Below, piece by piece: positions 10,392 through 20,600 of a stretch of DNA of 64,000 bases. The DNA lies in NCBI RefSeq assembly GCF_000002075.1, contig NW_004797425.1:323247-387246 (forward strand), given 5' to 3'. Position 1 is the first letter of the stretch; each line of letters begins with the position of its first letter. The DNA is from Aplysia californica (taxonomy: Eukaryota; Mollusca; Gastropoda; Aplysiida; Aplysiidae). The notes beneath the pieces were generated by a model that saw only the letters and a program-made list of their open reading frames with translations, was not told the DNA's origin and made no database searches. The position numbers and the translations under genes were made by a program.

Positions 10392-10915
10392 CACAGGGGC
10401 TCTCGTGGCCTAGAGGTTAAGGTGTTCGCCTCTCAATCAAAAGGTCCCGGGTTCGAATCCGGGTAGCGACCGAAAAAAAAATTTCTTCTCTGAAATATTC
10501 TCCTTTCATCTCTTTTCCTGCTCTCTAGCAATGTTCTGTCGTCTGCTTTCGTCTCCACTTTTGCCGCCACCCCTTCGCCTACTTTGCGCCCTCTCTGGGC
10601 TTCTCTGACTCTTTCTGCAGCCTTTCTACTGCTGCTCCCTGGCTCTTTCTTAATAATCTTACTGCTGTCTTTCAGCCACACCCGTGGAAAGATCTACACC
10701 TAGACTTCTCGGACAAGGGCGAAAAATCTCGGAGGTCCCGTGGGCAAGTTGCGCGCGTTAAAGATCTCTTGGTGGTTTAAAATCGATAAGGGTAGGCTTC
10801 GGCCGCCACCAGGGCAAAATTCAAAATTTTCTACGAACTGAAAAATTAAAGGTTTAATGTATCCAGCGCACTCATACATGTATAACGTTTTGCGGTTGCG
10901 AGCACCGTAAAATAC
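10392..10915 (+). mobile_element. tRNA-derived SINE, family A, near full length
   Basis: The tRNA-like head at 10399-10471 has an A box (GTGGCCTAGAGG) and a B box (GGTTCGAATCC). It is followed by a pyrimidine-rich body of about 430 bp and the 3' tail TTTTGCGGTTGCGAGCACCG. Minus-strand copies lie at 15628-16131, 50548-51006 and 52767-53286. A head-only relic lies at 14253-14320. The 3' tail motif is the same one that ends family S. Confidence 0.85.
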
Positions 10916-11055
10916 TTAGGCCAGGCCTACCCCAAAAAAAAATATTTTTTTAATTTTAACACACAAAATTGTGCCTCCAGCGCTCTGGGAACAGTTTTTT
11001 GGGGGGAGGGGGGTAGATATTAAAATGGCATGGGTTTAACGCCCCTATCAACACT

Positions 11056-11248
11056 ATTAGGTTATTTAAGGGGCGGGGCCTCCTAGTTTAACGTCCGTCT
11101 CCGATAGGATCCAGCCAAGTGGGAAGTTCGTGTAAAGTGCCTTTCCCAAGGTCACAACATCGGACCGTGCTGAGGCTCGAACCCCCGAACCCGCAATCTC
11201 ACAATTACGGGTCCGGCAGCCTACTAACCACTAGGCTACCGACGCCAC
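11056..11248 (-). mobile_element. SINE family B, 5' part
   Basis: On the minus strand: tRNA-like head (GGCGTCGGTAGCCTAGTGGT) and the block AAAGGCACTTTACACGAA typical of family B. It is truncated at the 3' side. Confidence 0.7.
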
Positions 11249-11249
11249 C

Positions 11250-11307
<58 letters not shown>

Positions 11308-11312
11308 ATATA
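11249..11312. repeat. (AT)n followed by poly-T
   Basis: About 11 AT units followed by about 30 T. Confidence 0.95.
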
Positions 11313-11394
11313 TCAAATTGAGATGTGTGTGACCCATCTCATTTCATTTAAATACCGTATCTTGCGTCACCAAAGAACGAAAAGATTTCCTGGT

Positions 11395-11525
11395 GACGTC
11401 GGTAGTCTGGAGGTAAGGTTAATGAACTCGTAATTGTGAGATTGCAGGTTCGGGGGTCCGAGGCTCAGCTCGGTCTGGCGTTGTGTCCTTGGGGAAGGGC
11501 ACTTTATAATACTTTATACGAATTG
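11395..11525 (+). mobile_element. SINE family B, diverged head fragment
   Basis: Plus-strand remnants of the family B head and the phrase GTTGTGTCCTTGGGGAAGGG. It is inverted relative to the copy at 11056-11248, with the AT/T tract between them. Confidence 0.55.
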
Positions 11526-11529
11526 TTCC

Positions 11530-12775
11530 ATTTGTCACTGTACTACCGGAGATAGACAGTGAATTTGGAAGTCCCGCCACTTAAATGGAAAAATTCTCAA
11601 ATTCTGCAAACTGAGCCCACAAACGTGAAATTGTTTGATTCTGTTAATTTTAACCAAGAATAATAAAGGAAAATACTCCCCAAAACAGCCCAAATCATCC
11701 ACAGCCATTTGCTCCGTAGTCCGTTTCCCCATCTTTAAAAAAACCTGATCATTTATCGGGCGTCTAAAAAAGGGACCCGTTTAAACGGCAATAACTCAGT
11801 CGTCTTTGAACTAATTTCAATAAAACTTCGAACAAATATATAGCATTCAAACAGGGACACGTCACATTTCTCAATATGAACAAAAATAATCTTTAAAATT
11901 CTTTCTTCTGGCATGTAACGAGGTGCCCCTTTGAAGTAAGATAAGATGCACCAACGAATTTAAAAAACAAACCAAATACCTGGTTAGAACACGAGCATTG
12001 TTTGCATGATTGTTGTAGTAAAAATAGATAAAAGCACATTATAATGATAAAATATTAATAATAATGGTTACTAAGTGAAGGGGAAAACTATAAAAACAAA
12101 TGTGTTGCGACGCCGTGGAATCAGGCGCTCGCCAATTGTTGGAAATGAGGAGTTGCATTGGTATCGTTTTGAAGTTTGTTCATCTGTCTTGCTTTCGATG
12201 GAAAAAATACTCAGATATTAATAGAAATCAATATATTTGCGATTGAAGGAGGGGGGGGGGCTGGTTTCAGAAGTAAAATTAGCGAGAAAATGGCCACCAA
12301 AGTTTGGTGACTTTCAAAGTTTGACAGTCATTAGAAACTGCAAATGTATATTCTTGTGCCTTTGATCAACATTTTTCAGTAAAATCCACACAGAAAGATG
12401 TTTTTAAATGGACCTTAGATCTAGAGTTGTTGAGTAAAAAAAGATTTACACGAAAATTGCCAAACAGACAGAGAAATTCCACTTTCTTCGATTTCATTAT
12501 TTTGACAAGCGCCTGATTTCACCACGACGCCTCACGTATACAGATAGAAATAACAGAGAGGGGAAAAGGCCATGCTTGTGGTGTCATCCTAACACTATTT
12601 TGGGGGGACAACAAAGACTTACCTTTTCATAAACTTTTAACAATGTCCGTTGTTACATAAGATATTAAATTCATACATCTTTGTTTCATATTGTGTAAGG
12701 CTAAAAAATAAAAAAGGTCATGTTTTCAGCTATCTATAAGATTCTGTAACACTACATTTTAACACAAAATACCCT
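11530..12775. other. AT-rich stretch without recognised features
   Basis: No gene or repeat family recognised. One G run near 12252. Confidence 0.5.
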
Positions 12776-12781
12776 GCAAAC

Positions 12782-12828
12782 TGATTTTCCCACAAACACA
12801 CATACATAACATACACACACACACATAC

Positions 12829-12868
<40 letters not shown>

Positions 12869-12903
12869 GGCGCGTGCACGTGCCCGCACACATGCACATG
12901 CAC

Positions 12904-12962
<59 letters not shown>

Positions 12963-12985
12963 TACACACACATACGCACACACAA
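12782..12985. repeat. (CA)n microsatellite
   Basis: Long interrupted CA repeat. The H/T-rich and C/V-rich frames across it are artefacts. Confidence 0.97.
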
Positions 12986-13571
12986 GCAAACAACATAAGA
13001 ACAGTAGACTGATCTACACCAGTGGAATGTTCTCCCAATTATTTATGTTGTCAGTGTCGTTCGCAATGCTTTTTCAGAATGGAAGGTTTTCTCCCCAAAA
13101 AATTTTTTTTTTTAAGTCAACAAGGTTGTTAAAAGTGGGGAAAAACCGACTAGGCCATGATCTATAGCTTAATAGATTCTTCTACAACTATACACCCAAA
13201 GCCCAGCAATATCGAATTTCCCTTCCTTTCGAAGCAATTTGGCCAGGTAGCCTACGGGTAAAGGGAAACTACTGTACTTTTGTCACTGGGAGTACAATAT
13301 TTCATGATTAAATGCCCTTGGACCGTAAAAGAATACAATATTTCATTCGTAAAAGAGTACAATATTTCATGGTTAAATGCCCTTGGAACGTAAACTTTTT
13401 CAATTGTTAAAATTGGTGTAAATCTACCCCCCCCTTGTTTTTTTGTTGTTTTAAATCAATAAAATATATAATACAATTATGCATTCCATGCCATTGACAT
13501 ATCTGAAACATCTCACTGATGTTCATTTCTGGTGACATGACTAGATCTACATGTGTTTTAAAGAGAAAGCC

Positions 13572-13750
13572 CTGTCCCAGTGGTTTTATGCACCCCGCAT
13601 AATTTAGCAAAATTTGATCATTTTTTGCATAATTTCTGATTATTTTCCTTTATCATTCTTAGCTAAAATTAACAGAATAGCATAGTTTCACATTTTGGGG
13701 CTCAGTTTGCATAATTTCGGAATTTTTCTTACATAAAATGACGGGGACAG
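13572..13750. mobile_element. MITE family M6, 179 bp
   Basis: Inverted ends CTGTCCCAGTGGTTTTATGC and ACATAAAATGACGGGGACAG. The interior is the reverse complement of the copy at 7572-7729 (shared phrases such as TTTTTTGCATAATTTCTGAT). No convincing target duplication remains. Confidence 0.75.
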
Positions 13751-13925
13751 ATTAAAACAAGTATAAAACATGTATTTTGTATTAACAACAATAATAACCA
13801 CCATGATTACAATAGTAACAAAGTTAACTTTATTTAGGGCATATATACCAGAGTGACTCAAAGAATTTTGAAATGTTACCAACCAAAACAAAACTGATTA
13901 TATATGTGACAAGAATTACAATAAT

Positions 13926-14028
13926 CTCTTTCTCTCTCTCTCTCTCTCTCCCTGTGTCTCTCTCTCTCCCTGTGTCTCTCTCTCTCCCTGTGTCTCTCTG
14001 TGCCTCTCTCTCTCTCTCTCCCTGTTTT
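13926..14028. repeat. CT-rich minisatellite
   Basis: (CT)n interspersed with about five CCCTGTGTCTCTCTCTCT units. Confidence 0.93.
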
Positions 14029-14252
14029 AAAGACACATGTGCACACATCACAAAATGAGCACACACTAGCAACTACCTTGAAAAGTAGAGTACATTTCCA
14101 ATGATAATAAAATACTGTAAACCAGTACAACAGATTTACTGTATAAAACTTCCACGCCAAGAACCAAAGATCAAGCAAGGCCACAGATCTTAATTGTGGT
14201 GAAGTTTCGTAGTGTAATTCACAGAAAATTCAAATTATCAGACCATCTAATG

Positions 14253-14320
14253 GGGTTCTCGTGGTAAAAAGTACTGTGTTCGCCTCTCAGTCAAAAAGTC
14301 CTCGGAACAAAACCTGCCAC
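14253..14320 (+). mobile_element. SINE family A head, diverged
   Basis: GGGGTTCTCGTGG, then GTTCGCCTCTCAGTCAAAAA, resemble the family A tRNA-like head. The B box is degraded and there is no body. Confidence 0.5.
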
Positions 14321-14542
14321 TTTCAGAATAATGTTCTTCTCAAAAACAATTTAACTTAAAATGGAAGAACTGCAAGACAAAAATGATCTAAACAAAACAA
14401 ATGTGTAAGTTGCCAGAGCTTTCCAGGAAGTTTCACTTACGACAATTGTCCAGTTTTATGGAATTAATTAAGAACGAACAGAATAAAATGGTTTAGCTAC
14501 CTGTTACGTATGTCACCTAGCCAGCCAGCCTTAGAGCCTATG

Positions 14543-14722
14543 TTTTAGTTTTAGTAGAGGTTTTACGGCGCTCGCAACTGCATAAGGTCATATGAGCGTC
14601 AGAAGATTAGGGGTGTTACAAGAGAATAACAAACATAAAAAAGAAGAAGGGGAGATAAGGACGATAGATGTTTGATAGGAAAGAAGAAGCAAACCACACC
14701 AGAGCACCCGCCAACCACCGAC
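14543..14722 (-). mobile_element. SINE family S
   Basis: Near-complete minus copy. The tail (minus) reads GCGAGCGCCGTAAAACCTC followed by CTAAAA-type repeats, and the 5' end reads GGTGGTTGGCGGGTGCTCTG. Confidence 0.8.
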
Positions 14723-14942
14723 TTAGGGCCTATAACACCAAGCATTCAGGCTATAAAGGGGGATGAAAAAGTAAAAGTAAGTAAAAAATAAAGAGTGGTG
14801 TCCGCCTAAACCAAAATCTGAGGGACCACCAGATTCTCTTCCGTTTAACCAGGTTTTCAGGTTAAAGAGATTTTTCAAAATGGAAGAAAAAAATCAGGAA
14901 TTTTATATTTTCTTTCTGTAAAACGCTGTTTCAGTTTGAATA

Positions 14943-14985
14943 ATGTGTGTGTGCGCACATGTGTGTGTGTGTGTTTCTGTGTGCA

Positions 14986-15044
<59 letters not shown>

Positions 15045-15056
15045 GTGTGTGCACAC
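14943..15056. repeat. (GT)n microsatellite
   Basis: Long GT repeat. Confidence 0.97.
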
Positions 15057-15371
15057 AGGTTTTCTTAGCCTAATACTCAGTGGTGCAAACTTGCCTTTAG
15101 AGCGACATACTTTCTCCTTCACCAGATTTTCCAACTGATAGAGCAGAAAGAAGGACGAGCTTTCAAGACATGACATAACTGACCATCTCTCCAAAAGAAA
15201 ATGAAAACAAATATTTTGACCGCTGTGACTCCATACAATATACGGCCAAATTTACAACTCAACAAAATTCAACCACATATTGCTTTTAATGTACACTACC
15301 TGTTGCAAGATTACCTTAGAGCATAAAGGACAGTTGTCTTTCACACAGACCTGAGCTAAATGATATGACAA

Positions 15372-15625
15372 TCATAATTATATTTATATAGCGCATACTC
15401 TATGCACTTTACAATTATCCTTATCCCAACAGACCCTAGAACACTCAGAAACATTCTCAGCTTCCTGGAAAGCATACAGTGAAAGCAGTTGATAAAGCAC
15501 TTTAACTCAAACCCTTAAAAACTTATTAGATTTTTTGCTGCCTATAGACGGGTAGTCATTCCACCCTGGGTGCCCTGAGTGTGTAGAGGGCCTTTTCCAA
15601 GGAGACAACATGGGGCACATGAGGG
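15372..15625 (-). mobile_element. SINE family B, lacking the head
   Basis: The minus strand shows the family B tail (GCGCTATATAAATATAATTA) and the blocks around AGCTGAGAATGTTTCTGAGT and GGGTGGAATGACTACCCG. The tRNA head is not present. Confidence 0.65.
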
Positions 15626-15627
15626 GT

Positions 15628-16131
15628 TCTTTTGGGTAAGAGTTTTACGGCATCGCAACTGCAGCAGGTCATATGAGAGCGCGGAACACACCTAATATTT
15701 TCAGTTGGTAGGAAATTTTGAATTTTGCTCGGGTGGTGGCCGAAGCCTACTCTTATCGATTTTAGACCACCAAGGGATCTTTAACAAGTGCAACTTGCAC
15801 ACAGGCCCTCCGAGATTTTTCGCCCTTGTCCGAGAACACTAGGTGTAGATTTTTCCTACCAGAAGATCAGAGGTGTGGCTGAAAGACAGCAGTAAGAAAG
15901 AGCAAAGGAGTAGCAGTAGAAAGGCTGCAGAAAGAGTCAAGAGCCCAGAGGAGGGGGCAAAGGAGGTGAGGGGGTGAGGGCAGAAAGAGGACACGAAAGA
16001 AGATTGTTAGAGAGCAGGAAAGGAGGTGAAAGAAGACAATTTAAGAGAAGTATATTTTTCGGTCGCTACTCGTAGTCGAACGCGGGACCTTTGAATGAGA
16101 GGCCAACACCTTAACCTCTAGACCACGAGAG
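15628..16131 (-). mobile_element. tRNA-derived SINE, family A
   Basis: Minus copy running from the tail (CAGTTGCGATGCCGTAAAAC) at its low-coordinate end to the tRNA-like head (CTCGTGGTCTAGAGGTTAAG) at about 16060-16131. The B box is mutated. Confidence 0.85.
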
Positions 16132-16135
16132 CTCC

Positions 16136-16208
16136 CCCCTGACAGGTTTGAACCTACAACCTTTCAGTTATGAACCCAACACCCTTACCACTACATCACC
16201 CATGACTA
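16136..16208 (-). mobile_element. tRNA-like SINE head, possibly tRNA-Met-derived
   Basis: The minus strand reads GTAGTGGTAAGGGTGTTGGG (A box), an anticodon-like TTCATAACT and a B box GTAGGTTCAAACCTG. It abuts the family A head. The body to about 16360 is unrecognised. A functional tRNA is unlikely. Confidence 0.45.
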
Positions 16209-16209
16209 C

Positions 16210-16604
16210 AACACTACCCTCCTCGCTCTGAGACACGACACCGGGAACACTCAGACGGAAAGCAGGCACTTACAGAGATCCTGTCTGCATACCACTTCAT
16301 GGCACTGGACGGAAGGGTCAAAGCCCATGAATACAATGCTGAATCAATAACAACAAAAATAACAATAATAATAGATAACATTGCATTACACAAAAAATGT
16401 GTATAAATTTATATTTTAAAATCGGCCAAAAGACAAAAGAATGTACCGGTATTTGAGCCCTTTTATCACATTTAGCATATAGTAGGGCAGAAACTACTGT
16501 ATCTCAACAGTTGGAAATTCAGTATAATGTTAGAACAGAATCACTCGGTACACATGATTGACAACATTTTGATAATTGACTGAATAATATGCAGCTCTGT
16601 AAGT
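16210..16604. other. Sequence downstream of ADAL
   Basis: Probably contains the ADAL 3' UTR (minus strand). I see no canonical AATAAA on the minus strand close to the stop; a TATAAA variant occurs near 16404-16412. Otherwise featureless. Confidence 0.4.
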
Positions 16605-16793
16605 CTATTGAAGTGTATTAACTGCAGCACGAAATTGAGTCCGAAGCTGCTCCTTCATTTGCTCATTGTCAAAAATGTAGTCAATGGTGGAGACCACATA
16701 CTGCTTTAATCTGTCTTTGCCCAAAGCAAATGCTTCCGCTGCCTTGAAATATTCCTCTGTAAGTTTACTGCCATAAACTCCTTTTCCATCAGT
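16605..16793 (-). CDS. ADAL: ADAL last coding exon
   Basis: Begins TDGKGVYGSKLTEEY after CTTTTCCAG and ends NTLQ then TAG. Residues 296-357. Confidence 0.95.
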   Translation of the reverse strand, partial: TDGKGVYGSKLTEEYFKAAEAFALGKDRLKQYVVSTIDYIFDNEQMKEQLRTQFRAAVNTLQ

Positions 16794-17568
16794 CTGGAAA
16801 AGAAAAACGAGGGAAAAAAACAACCAAATATTACTGCCAAGACAGGAGAAGGCAAGTAATAAGGGGTACAAAAAAAGAAAAAACGGTGTATCACCTAAAT
16901 GAATTTATGGAAAAATGAATAAGTTAAGTACACTGGTAAACACTAAATTCAAATTTGAAGCTTGAAACCAAAAAAATCCTAGAAAACAAAAGGAGCTACA
17001 CAAATACAGAAAAGTAGTTTATCAATCTGTGAACACACTCACACTTTAAGCGGAAAAGGTTTTCAAAATTACTTGTTTAATTTTAGTAAACGTTTTATGG
17101 CACTTGCAACACAATAAGGTCAGATGAGTATCGAAGATTAGAGGTGTAACAACAAAAAAAGACGGACTGATAAGGACGACAGATGTTTGATAAAAGAAAG
17201 AAGGAGCAAACCACACCAGAGCACCCCGCCAACCACCCACTACTTGTGTCCAGGTCAGACTTTGAAATGTGATTTACTCCAGCACACTATTTCTTTTCTT
17301 TCATTCACATCCAAAAAAAAAAAAAATTTTGCGCACACTCACACAAAGTACAACAGGATGAGATTTATCCAGCCAGTACTTGAAATGATGCTGCTCGAGG
17401 TTATCCACAGTCATTGTTAATAGGTTTGAAGTAATACAGGCTTCTGTGGAGAGGAGCGGTAGGTGTACTGATAGATTTAGGCTCTAACCATCAAACTAGA
17501 AGAAATAGTCAAAAAATTTTCTTTCAGTTTGACTCATTGCCAAGATCGATTTGCAGGTCTTTAATACA

Positions 17569-17623
<55 letters not shown>

Positions 17624-20600
17624 GTAGTCTCTGCCTTAGATCCCACCGCTAACTATCCTGGTTTGCTTAAGATCCCGCTGTTTTAGGAAAACAGAATTTT
17701 TACTACACCCCTAAGATCCCCCTCTGTTTCACTCTAAAGGTCAATATTCGGCCAAAATCCCGTATTTGAGATAATAATTTACGGAACAAAAACCCAGGAG
17801 GCACAGCCGATCAACCAAGAGTGAAAAGTTGAGATTATTGAACTGCCCATCGCGTCAAAGATCAGCCACTCTCGTGAATGAAATCACAAAAGCATTGTAA
17901 AACTCGAAACAGTACAATGTTTGCCCCTGACAAGATAACACCAATATGTGAACAGACAGAGGCGTTTGTTTTCCCCAACATCACACTCGCATCTGAGCTC
18001 CCCACTTAAACTTACATCTCTCGCTGGGTGGGTAGGGCCTACAAGTTCACTCCAAGCGGGATAACATCGAACTGTGAACTCTTCCCTGACCATCGCAACA
18101 GTTGTCTCTACTACCGAATTTGCGAGACAGACTGAGTTTTAATTGATGTGGTCACAACATAATGGTACATAACGACAAAGGCGGAGGAACTCGGTCAGGG
18201 ATGGAAAGCTATAAATTTTGAATAGGTAAACGGGAAGAGCGACTGGATAAGCGTATATCTTGAGGATCAAGATAGGATAATAAGTGTAAATGGCATGCCT
18301 CATGCCACTGTGATTGATCATCAAGGTCGACCACTCTTTGTTCACCATATGTCATAAACCCACCCATGGGTAAGGTCAGTTCATTTTAGAGTGGAGAGAG
18401 ACCATTTTACAGGTTTTGGGCCTTGACATGGATCACCACAGATTCTTCCCTTGGTGCGTCTACTAAGATCCCATTCGCCTGAGATCAGGCATTTTCCTTG
18501 CCTCCCGAGCACCAGGATCTTAGGTGGAGACTACTGTAATAATATAGTAACAATGATAATAACAAAAATAACAATAATAACAATAGTAATAATAATAATA
18601 ATAATAATGATGATGATGATTATATTTATACAGCGCATATCCACACTCTATAGCATGCTCTATGCACTTTACAATCATTATCAGAAGCCAGCATAGTGAA
18701 ACGTACTGCAGGATAACTTTTGCGTCTATTCTCATCATTTAAATCAGAAAGCTTTTTTAGCGTGATAAAAAATTTCCATGAAGCCAGTTACATGATGACA
18801 GTTTAACATCATCGATATAAAACCAACAGGGACAGAGATATTATAACAACATCTCCTTGACTCTAGTAAATGGTATAAACCAAAGCAGTTGTCATTGGTA
18901 CACAGAATTCAGGACTCGGAAAAACTCATGTAACAACAGACCAGAAAATAATGTTTCTTTAGTTTTACTTTAAGAGCAAATGATTGAATTTGAGAGCGAT
19001 TCAAGCATATCTTCTTTTGCTACCAACATACACTTACATTTGGACTCCTGCATAATAATAATATGTTCTCTGATCAGATTTTTATAAAACATATCTCAAT
19101 GTCTCAGGTATAGATCTAGCCATTTTGTGTCCAATGCCATCAATATGGCCATGTTCAAGAAAGCACTGACAGTGTCTGACATAGGTTTATAGTTAACGAT
19201 ATATGAAAAAAATAAGACACAACAGACTTCTGAAGAACTAACACATGGCTTACTCATCAGCTGTAGTTAATAAAATTAATAACAGTTTGTCCATCAATGT
19301 CTGAAGATGAACAATGCCTCTGCAGACGTAAATATTTCTCAAGCGAAATAGAAGAATTAAAGGTCAAGATGACATGTGGCTTCTGCTATGGCAGATGAAA
19401 TCAATTCTGGCAGAGAAAAGTTTGCCACATTTTGAGCATTCAAAAGCTTCACTTAAACTTGTGGATGTGCACAGCTTGTGGGCTTCGCTCTTGGTTTTGG
19501 CATTTCTTATTCATGACAATCAGTTTTGGTAAGTAATAAAGAGTTGAACTTTTCAGATTACCCTGGATAACACTTCTTGCAAAACTCTCCAGCACTAGAA
19601 CGGTGCAGAATGGAACACAAGGTTACTACATATACTTGTAAATAAAAATATCTGCATCATCTTACTGACCAAACAAACTGACACATTTTAAAACTCCTGA
19701 CCTATGGGTACTTTTTCCTTGATTACCAAGTCCTCCATTTCATCATGTCCCATGCCCTGGTCATAACGATGTAGGTAAGTGCCGTGTCCAACACGAAGAT
19801 CACATTTAGCAGCACAGGATCGCAACACTTTTTTTGTCTCCTCGTACAAAGGCAACTGTGTAAAGAGAGTTCCCCTCTATTTTATTCAAAAGTGTAAAGC
19901 TGAGCAAAGAAGGGGGAGAAGCAGCAGCAAAAGCAACAAGTAAAACAACCTATGATCCCATCAGAATAACTCCCCCTAACTTTTTGTTGTTTTCATAAGA
20001 GTTTTACGGCACTTGCAACACAATAAGGTCATATAAATGCCAAAGATTAGAGGTGTTACAAGAGAGTAACAAATACCAAAAAGAAGGAGGAGAGCTAAGG
20101 GGGAAAAGTGTTTGAGAGGAAAGAAGAAGCATCCACCAACCACCCAACCCTCTAACTTTGGAGACAATAGGAGTTACCCTGCTGAGATCTACACTCAGCA
20201 AGACAAAATGCTTTAATACTGACAGAATATGTTTGTTGGATTGACATCTCAGACTAGTCCAAAAATGCGGTAATCATCAAATATCGAGTATATCAAAATA
20301 CATGAAATCCATCCCTTGTATTCTCAGGCTCTTACCCCCCTCCCCGCCTAATCTATCATGCTGTGCCCCTACACAAAAGAGAATTAGAGCTACAAAGCAG
20401 CCTTAAGTCTGTTTCACTCTGATGTACCTCTGATGGTCTTATGTCCTCTTAGAGTAACAAAATTCACAGCTATGATACTATTGCAGATTCTGCTTTTTGT
20501 CACAAGAGAAGGGTAAAAAACATAGCCTACCTCAGCCAGATGAACTGCCAGTTTCAGTCCTCTGCTGTGAGCATCTAACAAGATAGGAATGAAGTCTGCA

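Noticed and set aside
10399-10471. Possible functional tRNA gene
   Set aside because: A and B boxes are present, but the same head occurs at the start of several 500-bp SINE copies and the anticodon arm does not pair well; it is a SINE head. The same applies to 27636-27708 and 16136-16208.
12730-13167. Frames rich in Cys/Val or His/Thr
   Set aside because: Translations of the CA/GT microsatellite.
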